8,957 bases of DNA, taken from positions 1 to 8,957 of the forward strand of contig JAICXS010000053.1 of NCBI GenBank assembly GCA_025934615.1, written 5' to 3'. A program made the position numbers and the translations under genes. Source of the DNA: Nitrospiraceae bacterium. Lineage in GTDB: Bacteria > Nitrospirota > Nitrospiria > Nitrospirales > Nitrospiraceae. Of this stretch, positions 1 through 4,910 are shown in pieces. The first letter of the stretch is position 1, and each line of letters starts with the position of its first letter. Under the pieces are notes generated by a model. That model was not told where the DNA came from. It did no database searches and worked only from the letters and a program-made list of their open reading frames with translations.

Positions 1-234
1 CGGCGACAAGAGTAACATCGGACCGACGGAAAATGCGCGATCCACATAATAATCGGCATTGAAGCCAATAGTAAAAACGGTTCCGTTGACCGTACCGCTC
101 GTGAATCCCAGATCCGTTCCAAATCCCCACCGATGTTGCGTCTCCTGTGCCTGAACAATCGAGAGCGCTCCACTGACGCATGCGATGAGCAGTACGGCCG
201 TGAATCGAGCCGCGTGCCTTGCCGGCTTTACCAT
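1..234 (-). CDS. Exported protein, probable outer-membrane beta-barrel (N-terminal part)
   Basis: I read this gene directly on the minus strand; it runs off the left edge, so only the first 78 residues are visible. Translation begins MVKPARHAARFTAVLLIACV. It has a basic N-region, a hydrophobic core at about residues 11-27 and a plausible signal peptidase I site after VQA (residue 29). The mature part (starting QETQHRWGFGTDLGFTSG) alternates polar and hydrophobic residues and is rich in Gly, Thr, Tyr and Phe, continuing IGFNADYYVDRAFSVGP. That pattern is typical of OmpA/OmpW-like or porin-type barrels, although no specific family can be named. LIAC at residues 16-19 also fits a lipobox, so a lipoprotein is a less likely alternative because the hydrophobic core continues past it. 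The start is set by an AAGGAGGA ribosome-binding site at 238-245; the other nearby ATG (238) is in another frame. Confidence 0.75.
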   Translation of the reverse strand, partial: MVKPARHAARFTAVLLIACVSGALSIVQAQETQHRWGFGTDLGFTSGTVNGTVFTIGFNADYYVDRAFSVGPMLLLSP

Positions 235-237
235 GCA

Positions 238-245
238 TCCTCCTT
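238..245 (-). promoter_or_regulatory. Strong ribosome-binding site for the leftward exported-protein gene
   Basis: On the minus strand the sequence reads AAGGAGGATGCATGG. This is a near-perfect Shine-Dalgarno sequence, 4 nt between GGAGG and the ATG at 234. It decides between two ATG codons that are 4 nt apart and in different frames. Only the ATG at 234 opens a frame with a signal peptide. Confidence 0.75.
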
Positions 246-264
246 AAGCAGAATTCGGGGACGC

Positions 265-293
265 ACTGTACCATAGCGTCTTCCAGGCAACAA
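265..293 (-). promoter_or_regulatory. Candidate sigma70-type promoter for the leftward exported-protein gene
   Basis: On the minus strand, TTGTTG (293-288) lies 17 nt upstream of TACAGT (270-265). Spacing is ideal; the -35 keeps TTG and the -10 keeps the most conserved T, A and T. Transcription would begin near 258, giving a leader of about 25 nt that contains the ribosome-binding site. It lies between divergent genes. It rests on consensus matching alone. Confidence 0.4.
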
Positions 294-394
294 GATAATC
301 AATCGCAAGCCGCGGTCGCCATTGTTCCCTTCTCCACATTCGGTTATTCTGTCCGACGTAAGCTCTTCTCGGCAATCGCTTCCCGTCATGAAGC

Positions 395-889
395 ATGGCT
401 CACACTCCTCGCGAAGCTGCCGAATCCTTATACAGCGCGATGCCGCATGCTCTATCGCTCGGCCTGTTGCGCGAGTACGGCCTTGAAGTATCGCCCGAGC
501 AAGCGCGACACATTACTCAAGAAGCCCTCTCGCTGAGTCTCTACTGGATCCATACCGCCTTACGGTCAACCCTGAAAGCCGTCGACGCCGAGCACGTAGC
601 CACTGAATTGGCGCAGCGGATTCAACTGGGCTGGAGCGATTTCGACATCGAAGAGCGGGTCCATGCCGCCGTCTTGGAGGACGCAAAACACCGGCACGCG
701 GGCTATGCGCAGATTGTCCAAGAAGGGGGATCGCCGATAGCCGTCTTCGGCGAATCGGCTGGCGCATTAGAGTTTTCCGGTACGATTGAAGCAGGAGATC
801 GTCAGAAATTGCTGGCGCTCTTTATCGATATGATACCCGTCGACACGTTCGGCGAGCTGGTGGCTGGTTTTGAACTGGCCGGCTCATAA
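395..889 (+). CDS. Conserved-looking hypothetical protein, 164 aa
   Basis: I do not recognise a family. The protein is soluble-looking, with no signal peptide or membrane segment. It appears mainly helical (SLSLYWIHTALRSTLKAV, ELAQRIQLGW) and acidic, with a final section (FGESAGALEFSGTIEAGDR then LLALFIDMIPVDTFGELVAG) that may form a small alpha/beta unit. Codon use resembles the arg genes, supporting real coding. The in-frame codon at 389-391 is TGA, so translation cannot start upstream of the ATG at 395. No good Shine-Dalgarno precedes it, and the ATG at 440 (MPHALSLG) is an alternative. It is divergent from the exported-protein gene on its left and convergent with gpmA on its right. The 87 bp between this gene and gpmA hold no obvious intrinsic terminator. 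Confidence 0.7.
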   Translation: MAHTPREAAESLYSAMPHALSLGLLREYGLEVSPEQARHITQEALSLSLYWIHTALRSTLKAVDAEHVATELAQRIQLGWSDFDIEERVHAAVLEDAKHRHAGYAQIVQEGGSPIAVFGESAGALEFSGTIEAGDRQKLLALFIDMIPVDTFGELVAGFELAGS

Positions 890-976
890 CCGCTTGAGGT
901 GCGATCATGACGATGCAGCCACGTCCGGCCGATCGGGTATTCTAGCGCGTCAATGTTCACTGGTTCGTACGGGGCG

Positions 977-1582
977 TTAGAGATATCGATGGTCGAGGAC
1001 TTTTCCGCCTTCCCCAATGCGATAGACCAATGGTGCGCCGGTCGGAATGTTCAGTTCGAGGACCTCTTCTTTGGACAGCTGGTCCAAATGCATCACCAGC
1101 GCGCGCAAGCTATTGCCATGAGCCGCGATCAGAATCGTCTCACCGGCCAGGACATGCGGCTTGATTCGCCGCTCATAGTAGGGAAGCACACGTTCCGCAG
1201 TGTCTTTTAAGCTTTCGCCATGGGGCGGACGCACGTCATAGCTCCGCCGCCAAATCTTCACTTGCTGCTCGCCGTATTGTTTCGCCGTCTCAGTTTTATT
1301 GAGGCCTTGGAGATCGCCGTACATACGCTCGTTCAGCGCTTGATCTTTTTCGATCGGAAGATTCGTCTGCCCGATGGCCTCCAGCACGATGCGCAGTGTT
1401 TCGTTCGCGCGGATCAACACGGACGTAAACGCGCGGCCGAAGCGGTAGGACTTGAGTTTTACTCCTGCCGCCCGTGCCTCCTCTTCTCCCTTGGCGGAAA
1501 GCGGCACATCCACCCATCCCGTAAATCGATTTTCCAGGTTCCATTGCGACTCGCCATGCCGTAGGAGCACGATCTCACTCAT
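977..1582 (-). CDS. gpmA: 2,3-bisphosphoglycerate-dependent phosphoglycerate mutase (short form)
   Basis: This cytosolic enzyme interconverts 3-phosphoglycerate and 2-phosphoglycerate in glycolysis and gluconeogenesis through a phosphohistidine. It has the histidine-phosphatase signature LLRHGES with catalytic His9, then the dPGM-specific NRFTGWVDVPLS (18-29), TSVLIRANET (53-62), the acid/base region LNERMYGDLQGLNK with Glu85, PPHGESLKDTAERVLPYY (119-136), and the second catalytic histidine in AAHGNSLRALV (His155). At 201 residues it is about 50 shorter than E. coli GpmA (about 250). It is the compact form seen in some alphaproteobacteria and fission yeast, which lacks an internal segment between the Glu85 and His155 regions. 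The start is supported by GGAGG at 1590-1594, 7 nt upstream of the ATG. It is a single-gene unit with no metabolically linked neighbour. Confidence 0.95.
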   Translation of the reverse strand: MSEIVLLRHGESQWNLENRFTGWVDVPLSAKGEEEARAAGVKLKSYRFGRAFTSVLIRANETLRIVLEAIGQTNLPIEKDQALNERMYGDLQGLNKTETAKQYGEQQVKIWRRSYDVRPPHGESLKDTAERVLPYYERRIKPHVLAGETILIAAHGNSLRALVMHLDQLSKEEVLELNIPTGAPLVYRIGEGGKVLDHRYL

Positions 1583-1589
1583 CCACGCA

Positions 1590-1594
1590 CCTCC
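1590..1594 (-). promoter_or_regulatory. Ribosome-binding site of gpmA
   Basis: The minus strand reads GGAGG followed by 7 nt and then the ATG at 1582. This fixes the start, which also places LRHGES at the normal position close to the N-terminus. Confidence 0.75.
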
Positions 1595-1617
1595 GCTCGT
1601 CGATTTTGTTCCACTTC

Positions 1618-1647
1618 ATGAATGTTGTTCCTAGAACAGTACGTCAA
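1618..1647 (-). promoter_or_regulatory. Candidate gpmA promoter with a dyad in the spacer
   Basis: On the minus strand TTGACG (1647-1642) matches the -35 consensus at five of six positions. The spacing-consistent -10 is poor: CATTCA at 17 nt or ATTCAT at 18 nt. The spacer contains the inverted repeat TGTTC-N3-GAACA (1626-1638), a position where a bound repressor or activator would act. A second arrangement further upstream is GTGACA then 18 nt then TACTGT. The call rests on pattern matching only. Confidence 0.3.
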
Positions 1648-1721
1648 GCCGATTTAAATTGTCACCCCAAAAAGTTCCATCCCAGTGTAGGACAGCCGAG
1701 GCACGGTCGGTCTGCCTCATA

Positions 1722-1750
1722 TTGCAATAGGCCCATCCCGGAGATACCAT
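1722..1750 (+). promoter_or_regulatory. Candidate promoter for the Trp-rich protein gene
   Basis: TTGCAA (1722-1727) is followed by 17 nt and TACCAT (1745-1750). Predicted initiation is near 1757, only about 14 nt before the ATG at 1771, giving a very short leader. The -35 overlaps a 10-bp perfect palindrome TATTGCAATA (1720-1729), and a small inverted repeat GAGGCA/TGCCTC (1698-1718) lies just upstream. Confidence 0.3.
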
Positions 1751-1770
1751 GCCCGGCGAACGGATTGGCA

Positions 1771-2613
1771 ATGTCCGAGCAACAACCTGCAGAATTCCCG
1801 TGGCAAGAGGTAGAACAATGGTGGGCCGATTTGGCTCAACGCCTCGGCGTCGGAGAACGAGTCCAGGGATTTTTTAAGAACGCTCTCGGGTATGAAGGGA
1901 CTTTGGAGCGCGTCAGACGAGTCGGCGGCAATGTCCACTACGTACTCTTTGTCGTCCTCCGCTACTGGATACCGGCGGTTCTGCCACCGGCCGGCCGCGA
2001 GCGCCTGACGAAGAGCGATCCCGACTATTGGCTGGAATCCGAACAGATCTTGCGCGCGGCTGTCGTGCGTCTCCGTGAGCTCAAGCCGCTGATCGAGCTG
2101 CTCACCGCCTCCAATCCCCTCGCGCAAGAATCGGTATCCACGACACCAGCCGCTACACCGATTGTCGAAGTAGAACTGGCCCGCATGTTGGAAGGCATTG
2201 CGGAGGTCGCGGGCAGTTATGGCGGGCCCGACTACACTTCCGTCATCAAGCACTTCGATCCCATTCCGCTCCGGCAAACGCAGCCTTTCAAGCACAATAA
2301 GAAAAACAGCGCGGAACTCTGGGTCATTTTTTTATTACGCGAACATTTCCGAGCCCTCGGATTGGGCAAAGACCGCTACTGGCCCCTGATTGCCGAAGTC
2401 GCCACTGCCGCCGGAATCGTCCAGCACACCGGACAACCGCATACACCAGACGAGCTCAAATCCTGGTGGCAAAAAAACTGGCCCCGCACCTATACTCAAC
2501 TCGAACAGCACACCGCAAATCCTCAGTCCGCCGCGATCGCCTATCATCAAGACTTTGAGTGGTTTCGGGGGTGGTGGGAATGGCAGATGTCCCGAGCCCA
2601 GTCAGACGGCTAA
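1771..2613 (+). CDS. Hypothetical tryptophan-rich protein, 280 aa
   Basis: I do not recognise a family. The protein has 14 tryptophans in 280 residues, far above average, many beside aromatic or basic residues: EQWWADL, LRYWIP, DRYWPLI, KSWWQKNW and FRGWWEWQ. It appears mostly helical in two parts, residues 1-118 and 133-280, joined by a Ser/Thr/Pro/Ala linker near 119-131 (ESVSTTPAATP). No signal peptide or convincing membrane span is present; VLFVVLRYWIPAVLPP (58-73) is hydrophobic but short. The frame is open back to 1606, but the segment before 1771 (NCHPKKFHPSVGQPRHG) is low-quality and overlaps promoter-like sequence, so the ATG at 1771 (MSEQQPAEF) is preferred despite a weak ribosome-binding site. 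The last three sense codons and the TAA lie inside one arm of the inverted repeat at 2603-2773, so its extreme C-terminus may have been supplied by that element. Confidence 0.75.
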   Translation: MSEQQPAEFPWQEVEQWWADLAQRLGVGERVQGFFKNALGYEGTLERVRRVGGNVHYVLFVVLRYWIPAVLPPAGRERLTKSDPDYWLESEQILRAAVVRLRELKPLIELLTASNPLAQESVSTTPAATPIVEVELARMLEGIAEVAGSYGGPDYTSVIKHFDPIPLRQTQPFKHNKKNSAELWVIFLLREHFRALGLGKDRYWPLIAEVATAAGIVQHTGQPHTPDELKSWWQKNWPRTYTQLEQHTANPQSAAIAYHQDFEWFRGWWEWQMSRAQSDG

Positions 2614-2773
2614 AAACGGTTCCCACCTTCGTTCACGGTTCGTTAGCATCCTCAACGTACCCCCTTTAGGGAAGGAGCGCGTTTTGGCGCGCTTCGGCGG
2701 GAGGGTGAAAAGGGTACGACTGCGGTGCTACCGTCATCCGCGGCCTCGCTGGCCAACCGTTTTGAGCCGTCTG
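2603..2773. repeat. Nested inverted repeat (about 171 bp) between convergent genes
   Basis: The outer arms are 19 nt each: CAGACGGCTAAAAACGGTT (2603-2621) and AACCGTTTTGAGCCGTCTG (2755-2773), complementary except at one position. A second pair lies inside: CGTACCC (2656-2662) with GGGTACG (2712-2718). A third is central: GGAGCGCG (2674-2681) with CGCGCTTC (2688-2695), eight pairs including one G-U. All three are centred within about 3 bp of 2687, so the whole block can fold as one interrupted hairpin or cruciform. No transposase is present. It could be a MITE-like or intergenic palindromic repeat, or a bidirectional terminator for the two convergent genes, though no long T-run follows the stem. 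Confidence 0.7.
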
Positions 2774-2793
2774 GCATGCATCGGAGACACAAA

Positions 2794-3486
2794 CTATATG
2801 GTCTGATAAACGGCCGTGGTCTTCGCCTTACCGGGTTGCAGAGGGCCTGTTGCGGGTGGGCCTTCGCGGATGATTTGCATGACGATGAAGAACAGCAAGA
2901 CATAGAGGGCCGCGCCGAGCCACAGGACATAGGGTTGCACGCCGCCCCGGTCTCGGAGTTGTTCCTCTAATACGCCGGCCTCGAGCGGCGGGCCTTTGCG
3001 AATCTCCGTGACGTGCTCTCGGATATGCCAATAGTAAATATAATTGGCGCTGACGCCCGCCATTACCCGCCAGACGAACCCGACCGTAAAATCACCGGTG
3101 AGATAGGCTGAAACCACCGGACCAAGGGCATAGATCAGCGCATACAGATACATCTTGCGGTAGAGAAACCAGAGAAAGGGATCCACGAGGAAGGCAGGCC
3201 AGTGCCACGTGAGGGCGAATCGCGAGGTGCCCCCGGCCGAAAATTTCTTGAACTGCTGCAGATAGTAGTTGTCGGGCCGTTCCCACGACCATCCCTTTTT
3301 GAGAGACAACAGAATCGCTTTCTGAGGTCCGATGAACGATCGCCACAACCGAGTCTCGTCCGACTCCAGTAGAGGAGCCGGCGCGGCTGTGGCTCCCGCT
3401 GCTTCAACGTCGAGCACCGTGCCGCACTGCCAGCAAAAGCTTGCATCGTCGGGATTCGCCTGGGCGCATTTCGAACAGAATTTCAT
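2794..3486 (-). CDS. Zinc-ribbon, DUF2628-type membrane protein, 230 aa
   Basis: The N-terminus is a zinc-ribbon with two CxxC knuckles, Cys4/Cys7 and Cys18/Cys21 (MKFCSKCAQANPDDASFCWQ). A low-complexity Ala/Pro linker follows at about 28-40, then a region like DUF2628 membrane proteins. Its hallmark is HWPAFLVDPFLWFLYRKMY (95-113), followed by hydrophobic spans at about 113-130, 134-152 and 185-206. Proteins of this kind are small inner-membrane proteins of unknown function with the ribbon in the cytoplasm. The tail is basic and proline-rich (GPLQPGKAKTTAVYQ) and the stop is TAG. The ribbon begins right at the ATG, which supports the start although no clear Shine-Dalgarno sequence precedes it. 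It is divergent from argD, sharing the 220 bp upstream region, and convergent with the Trp-rich protein gene across the nested repeat. Confidence 0.85.
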   Translation of the reverse strand: MKFCSKCAQANPDDASFCWQCGTVLDVEAAGATAAPAPLLESDETRLWRSFIGPQKAILLSLKKGWSWERPDNYYLQQFKKFSAGGTSRFALTWHWPAFLVDPFLWFLYRKMYLYALIYALGPVVSAYLTGDFTVGFVWRVMAGVSANYIYYWHIREHVTEIRKGPPLEAGVLEEQLRDRGGVQPYVLWLGAALYVLLFFIVMQIIREGPPATGPLQPGKAKTTAVYQTI

Positions 3487-3518
3487 TCGTGCCGATCGCC
3501 TATTCCGGATGTTGCCGC

Positions 3519-3662
3519 ATGAATGAGCGTGAGTACGATGGGTGTGACAAGGGGCACGTTATAGCACTGTCTGTGAGGCAGCCTCAAGTTAAGGAGACCG
3601 TTTTCTTTAACGTTGATCAGCGGATAGCACGCTCCGTCCAGCGTTTTGTATTGCGAGGCTGA
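3519..3662 (+). CDS. Possible leader peptide ORF upstream of argD, 47 codons
   Basis: An ATG at 3519 opens 47 codons (MNEREYDGCDKGHVIALSVR to FVLRG) ending in a TGA at 3660-3662, 44 nt before argD. Six residues are Arg. Four fall in the last 13 codons (QRIARSVQRFVLRG) and use CGG, CGC, CGT and CGA, exactly over the hairpins described in the adjacent leader feature. That arrangement would suit arginine-sensed attenuation. Against it, there is no clear ribosome-binding site, the peptide is longer than most attenuator leaders, and an equally open frame exists on the opposite strand, so chance is quite possible. Confidence 0.25.
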   Translation: MNEREYDGCDKGHVIALSVRQPQVKETVFFNVDQRIARSVQRFVLRG

Positions 3663-3664
3663 TC
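3571..3664 (+). promoter_or_regulatory. Structured leader upstream of the arg operon
   Basis: Three consecutive foldable elements precede argD. First is TGAGG-CAG-CCTCA (3574-3586), also a 13-bp operator-like dyad (TGAGGC-A-GCCTCA). Second is GTTAAGGA (3588-3595) with TCTTTAAC (3604-3611), eight pairs with one G-U. Third is GATCAGC (3615-3621) with GCTGATC (3658-3664), enclosing ACGCT-CCGTCC-AGCGT (3629-3644) followed by TTT, a weak terminator-like hairpin. The 5' transcript end is unknown; TTGCCG (3512-3517) with TACGAT 16 nt downstream is a weak promoter candidate. I see no recognisable ArgR box. Confidence 0.4.
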
Positions 3665-3693
3665 GCCCTTGTGGTAGTTTCGACGGATCTCTC

Positions 3694-3704
3694 AAGGAAG
3701 AGGA
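3694..3704 (+). promoter_or_regulatory. Ribosome-binding site of argD
   Basis: AAGGAAGAGGA offers AAGGA 8 nt before the ATG at 3707. This favours the ATG at 3707 over the in-frame GTG at 3671, which has no such site and would add 12 residues not expected in ArgD. Confidence 0.7.
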
Positions 3705-3706
3705 CC

Positions 3707-4900
3707 ATGCCGACAGAAGAACTTCGAGAAGACGCCGATCGCTATTTAATGCACACCTATACCCGGCAGCCGATTTCGATCGTACGCGGCCGAGGAACTC
3801 GGGTGTATGACTTGGAAGGCCGTGAATATCTAGATTTCGTCGCCGGCGTTGCAGTCAATGTCCTTGGGCACGGTCATCCCGACCTGATTGCCGCGATTCA
3901 AAAGCAGTCTCAGCACTTGCTGCACGCGTCGAACCTCTATTACACCGAACCGCAAGTAAAGCTGGCGGAAGCCTTAGTCGAGCATTCCTTCGCCAAGAAA
4001 GTTTTTTTCTGCAACAGCGGCGCAGAGGCGAATGAGGCGGCCATTAAGCTTGCTCGTCGCTACGCGCACGGCAAGTACGGCACCGCACGATTCGAAATCA
4101 TCACCATGTTGCAGTCGTTCCATGGCCGCACGATGGCCACCTTGACCGCGACGGGTCAGGAGAAAGTCCAAAAGGGATTCGAGCCGCTGTTGCCTGGCTT
4201 TACCTATGTCCCGTTTAATGATCTCAATGCGGTCGAGCAGGCTATCACACCGGCCACCGCTGCGATCATGTTGGAACTCGTTCAAGGAGAAGGCGGCGTG
4301 CAGGTCGCCGATCAAGCCTATATCAAAAGCCTCCGGGGCCTGTGCCGCGATCGGGATATTCTGCTGATTCTCGATGAAGTGCAAACCGGCATGGGACGGA
4401 CAGGCACGCTCTTCGCCTACGAACACTATGGGATTCAGCCCGACATCATGACCTTGGCGAAAGGTCTCGGCGGCGGCCTGCCGATCGGTGCGTGCTTAGC
4501 TACTGAGGAAGTCGCCGCAGCCTTAACGCCCGGTACTCATGCGTCCACGTTTGGCGGAAATCCTCTCGCCTGCAGTGCGGCGCTCGCCGTCATGCGGGTC
4601 CTGCTGGAAGGGCGCGTGCTTACCCAAAGTCGGGCGGTCGGCCAGTATATGGCCAAGAGCCTGCTTGACCTCAAAGACCGGCTTCCCAACGTCAAGGATG
4701 CGCGGGGCTTAGGGCTGTTGCAAGGTCTGGAACTCACGGTCGATGGACAGCCCGTGGTGACCGACTGCCTCAATCGTGGCCTTCTCATTAACTGCACCAT
4801 GGACCGCGTCTTGCGGTTCGTACCACCGCTCATCATTACCCAGCGCGAGATAGACCGCCTCATCAACGTATTGGCGGACGTGCTCGGCAAACGCGTGTAA
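3707..4900 (+). CDS. argD: Acetylornithine aminotransferase
   Basis: This cytosolic PLP enzyme transfers an amino group from glutamate to N-acetylglutamate 5-semialdehyde, giving N2-acetylornithine; family members may also act in lysine synthesis. At 397 residues it has normal family length. Class-III aminotransferase features appear in order: LDFVAGVAVNVLGHGHP (42-58), the phosphate-binding NSGAEANE (103-110), SFHGRT (137-142), LELVQGEGGV (189-198), DEVQTGMGRTG (223-233), the PLP-linking lysine in LAKGLGGG (Lys252), THASTFGGNPLAC (277-289) and the substrate-contacting LRFVPPL (Arg370). The start at 3707 follows AAGGA with 8 nt spacing. It is the first gene of the arg operon, 10 bp before argF, and the stop codon TAA overlaps argF's ribosome-binding site. 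The ArgD assignment over other class-III enzymes rests on the motif set and the argF-argG-argH neighbours. Confidence 0.95.
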   Translation: MPTEELREDADRYLMHTYTRQPISIVRGRGTRVYDLEGREYLDFVAGVAVNVLGHGHPDLIAAIQKQSQHLLHASNLYYTEPQVKLAEALVEHSFAKKVFFCNSGAEANEAAIKLARRYAHGKYGTARFEIITMLQSFHGRTMATLTATGQEKVQKGFEPLLPGFTYVPFNDLNAVEQAITPATAAIMLELVQGEGGVQVADQAYIKSLRGLCRDRDILLILDEVQTGMGRTGTLFAYEHYGIQPDIMTLAKGLGGGLPIGACLATEEVAAALTPGTHASTFGGNPLACSAALAVMRVLLEGRVLTQSRAVGQYMAKSLLDLKDRLPNVKDARGLGLLQGLELTVDGQPVVTDCLNRGLLINCTMDRVLRFVPPLIITQREIDRLINVLADVLGKRV

Positions 4901-4910
4901 GGATCGCGTC

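Noticed and set aside
219..536. Rightward 105-codon frame
   Set aside because: It overlaps the start region of the exported-protein gene and the 164-aa gene, has irregular composition with scattered Cys and Arg, and no ribosome-binding site.
890..976. Terminator between the 164-aa gene and gpmA
   Set aside because: Only the short CCGATCGG palindrome is visible, with no stable stem and T-run on either strand.
1606..1770. N-terminal extension of the Trp-rich protein from the ATG at 1606
   Set aside because: The added 55 residues (with NCHPKKFHP and SASYCNRP) look non-coding, and the segment carries promoter-like sequence and dyads. The ATG at 1771 is preferred.
2674..2695. Central hairpin as a classical intrinsic terminator
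   Set aside because: The stem is good but no run of T follows on either strand, so a simple Rho-independent terminator is not supported on its own.
3483..3695. Leftward 70-codon frame between the zinc-ribbon gene and argD
   Set aside because: It overlaps the argD ribosome-binding region and the zinc-ribbon start, with no recognisable protein features; treated as chance openness.
3671..3706. GTG start at 3671 for argD
   Set aside because: No suitable ribosome-binding site, while the ATG at 3707 has AAGGA at 8 nt and gives the family's usual N-terminus.
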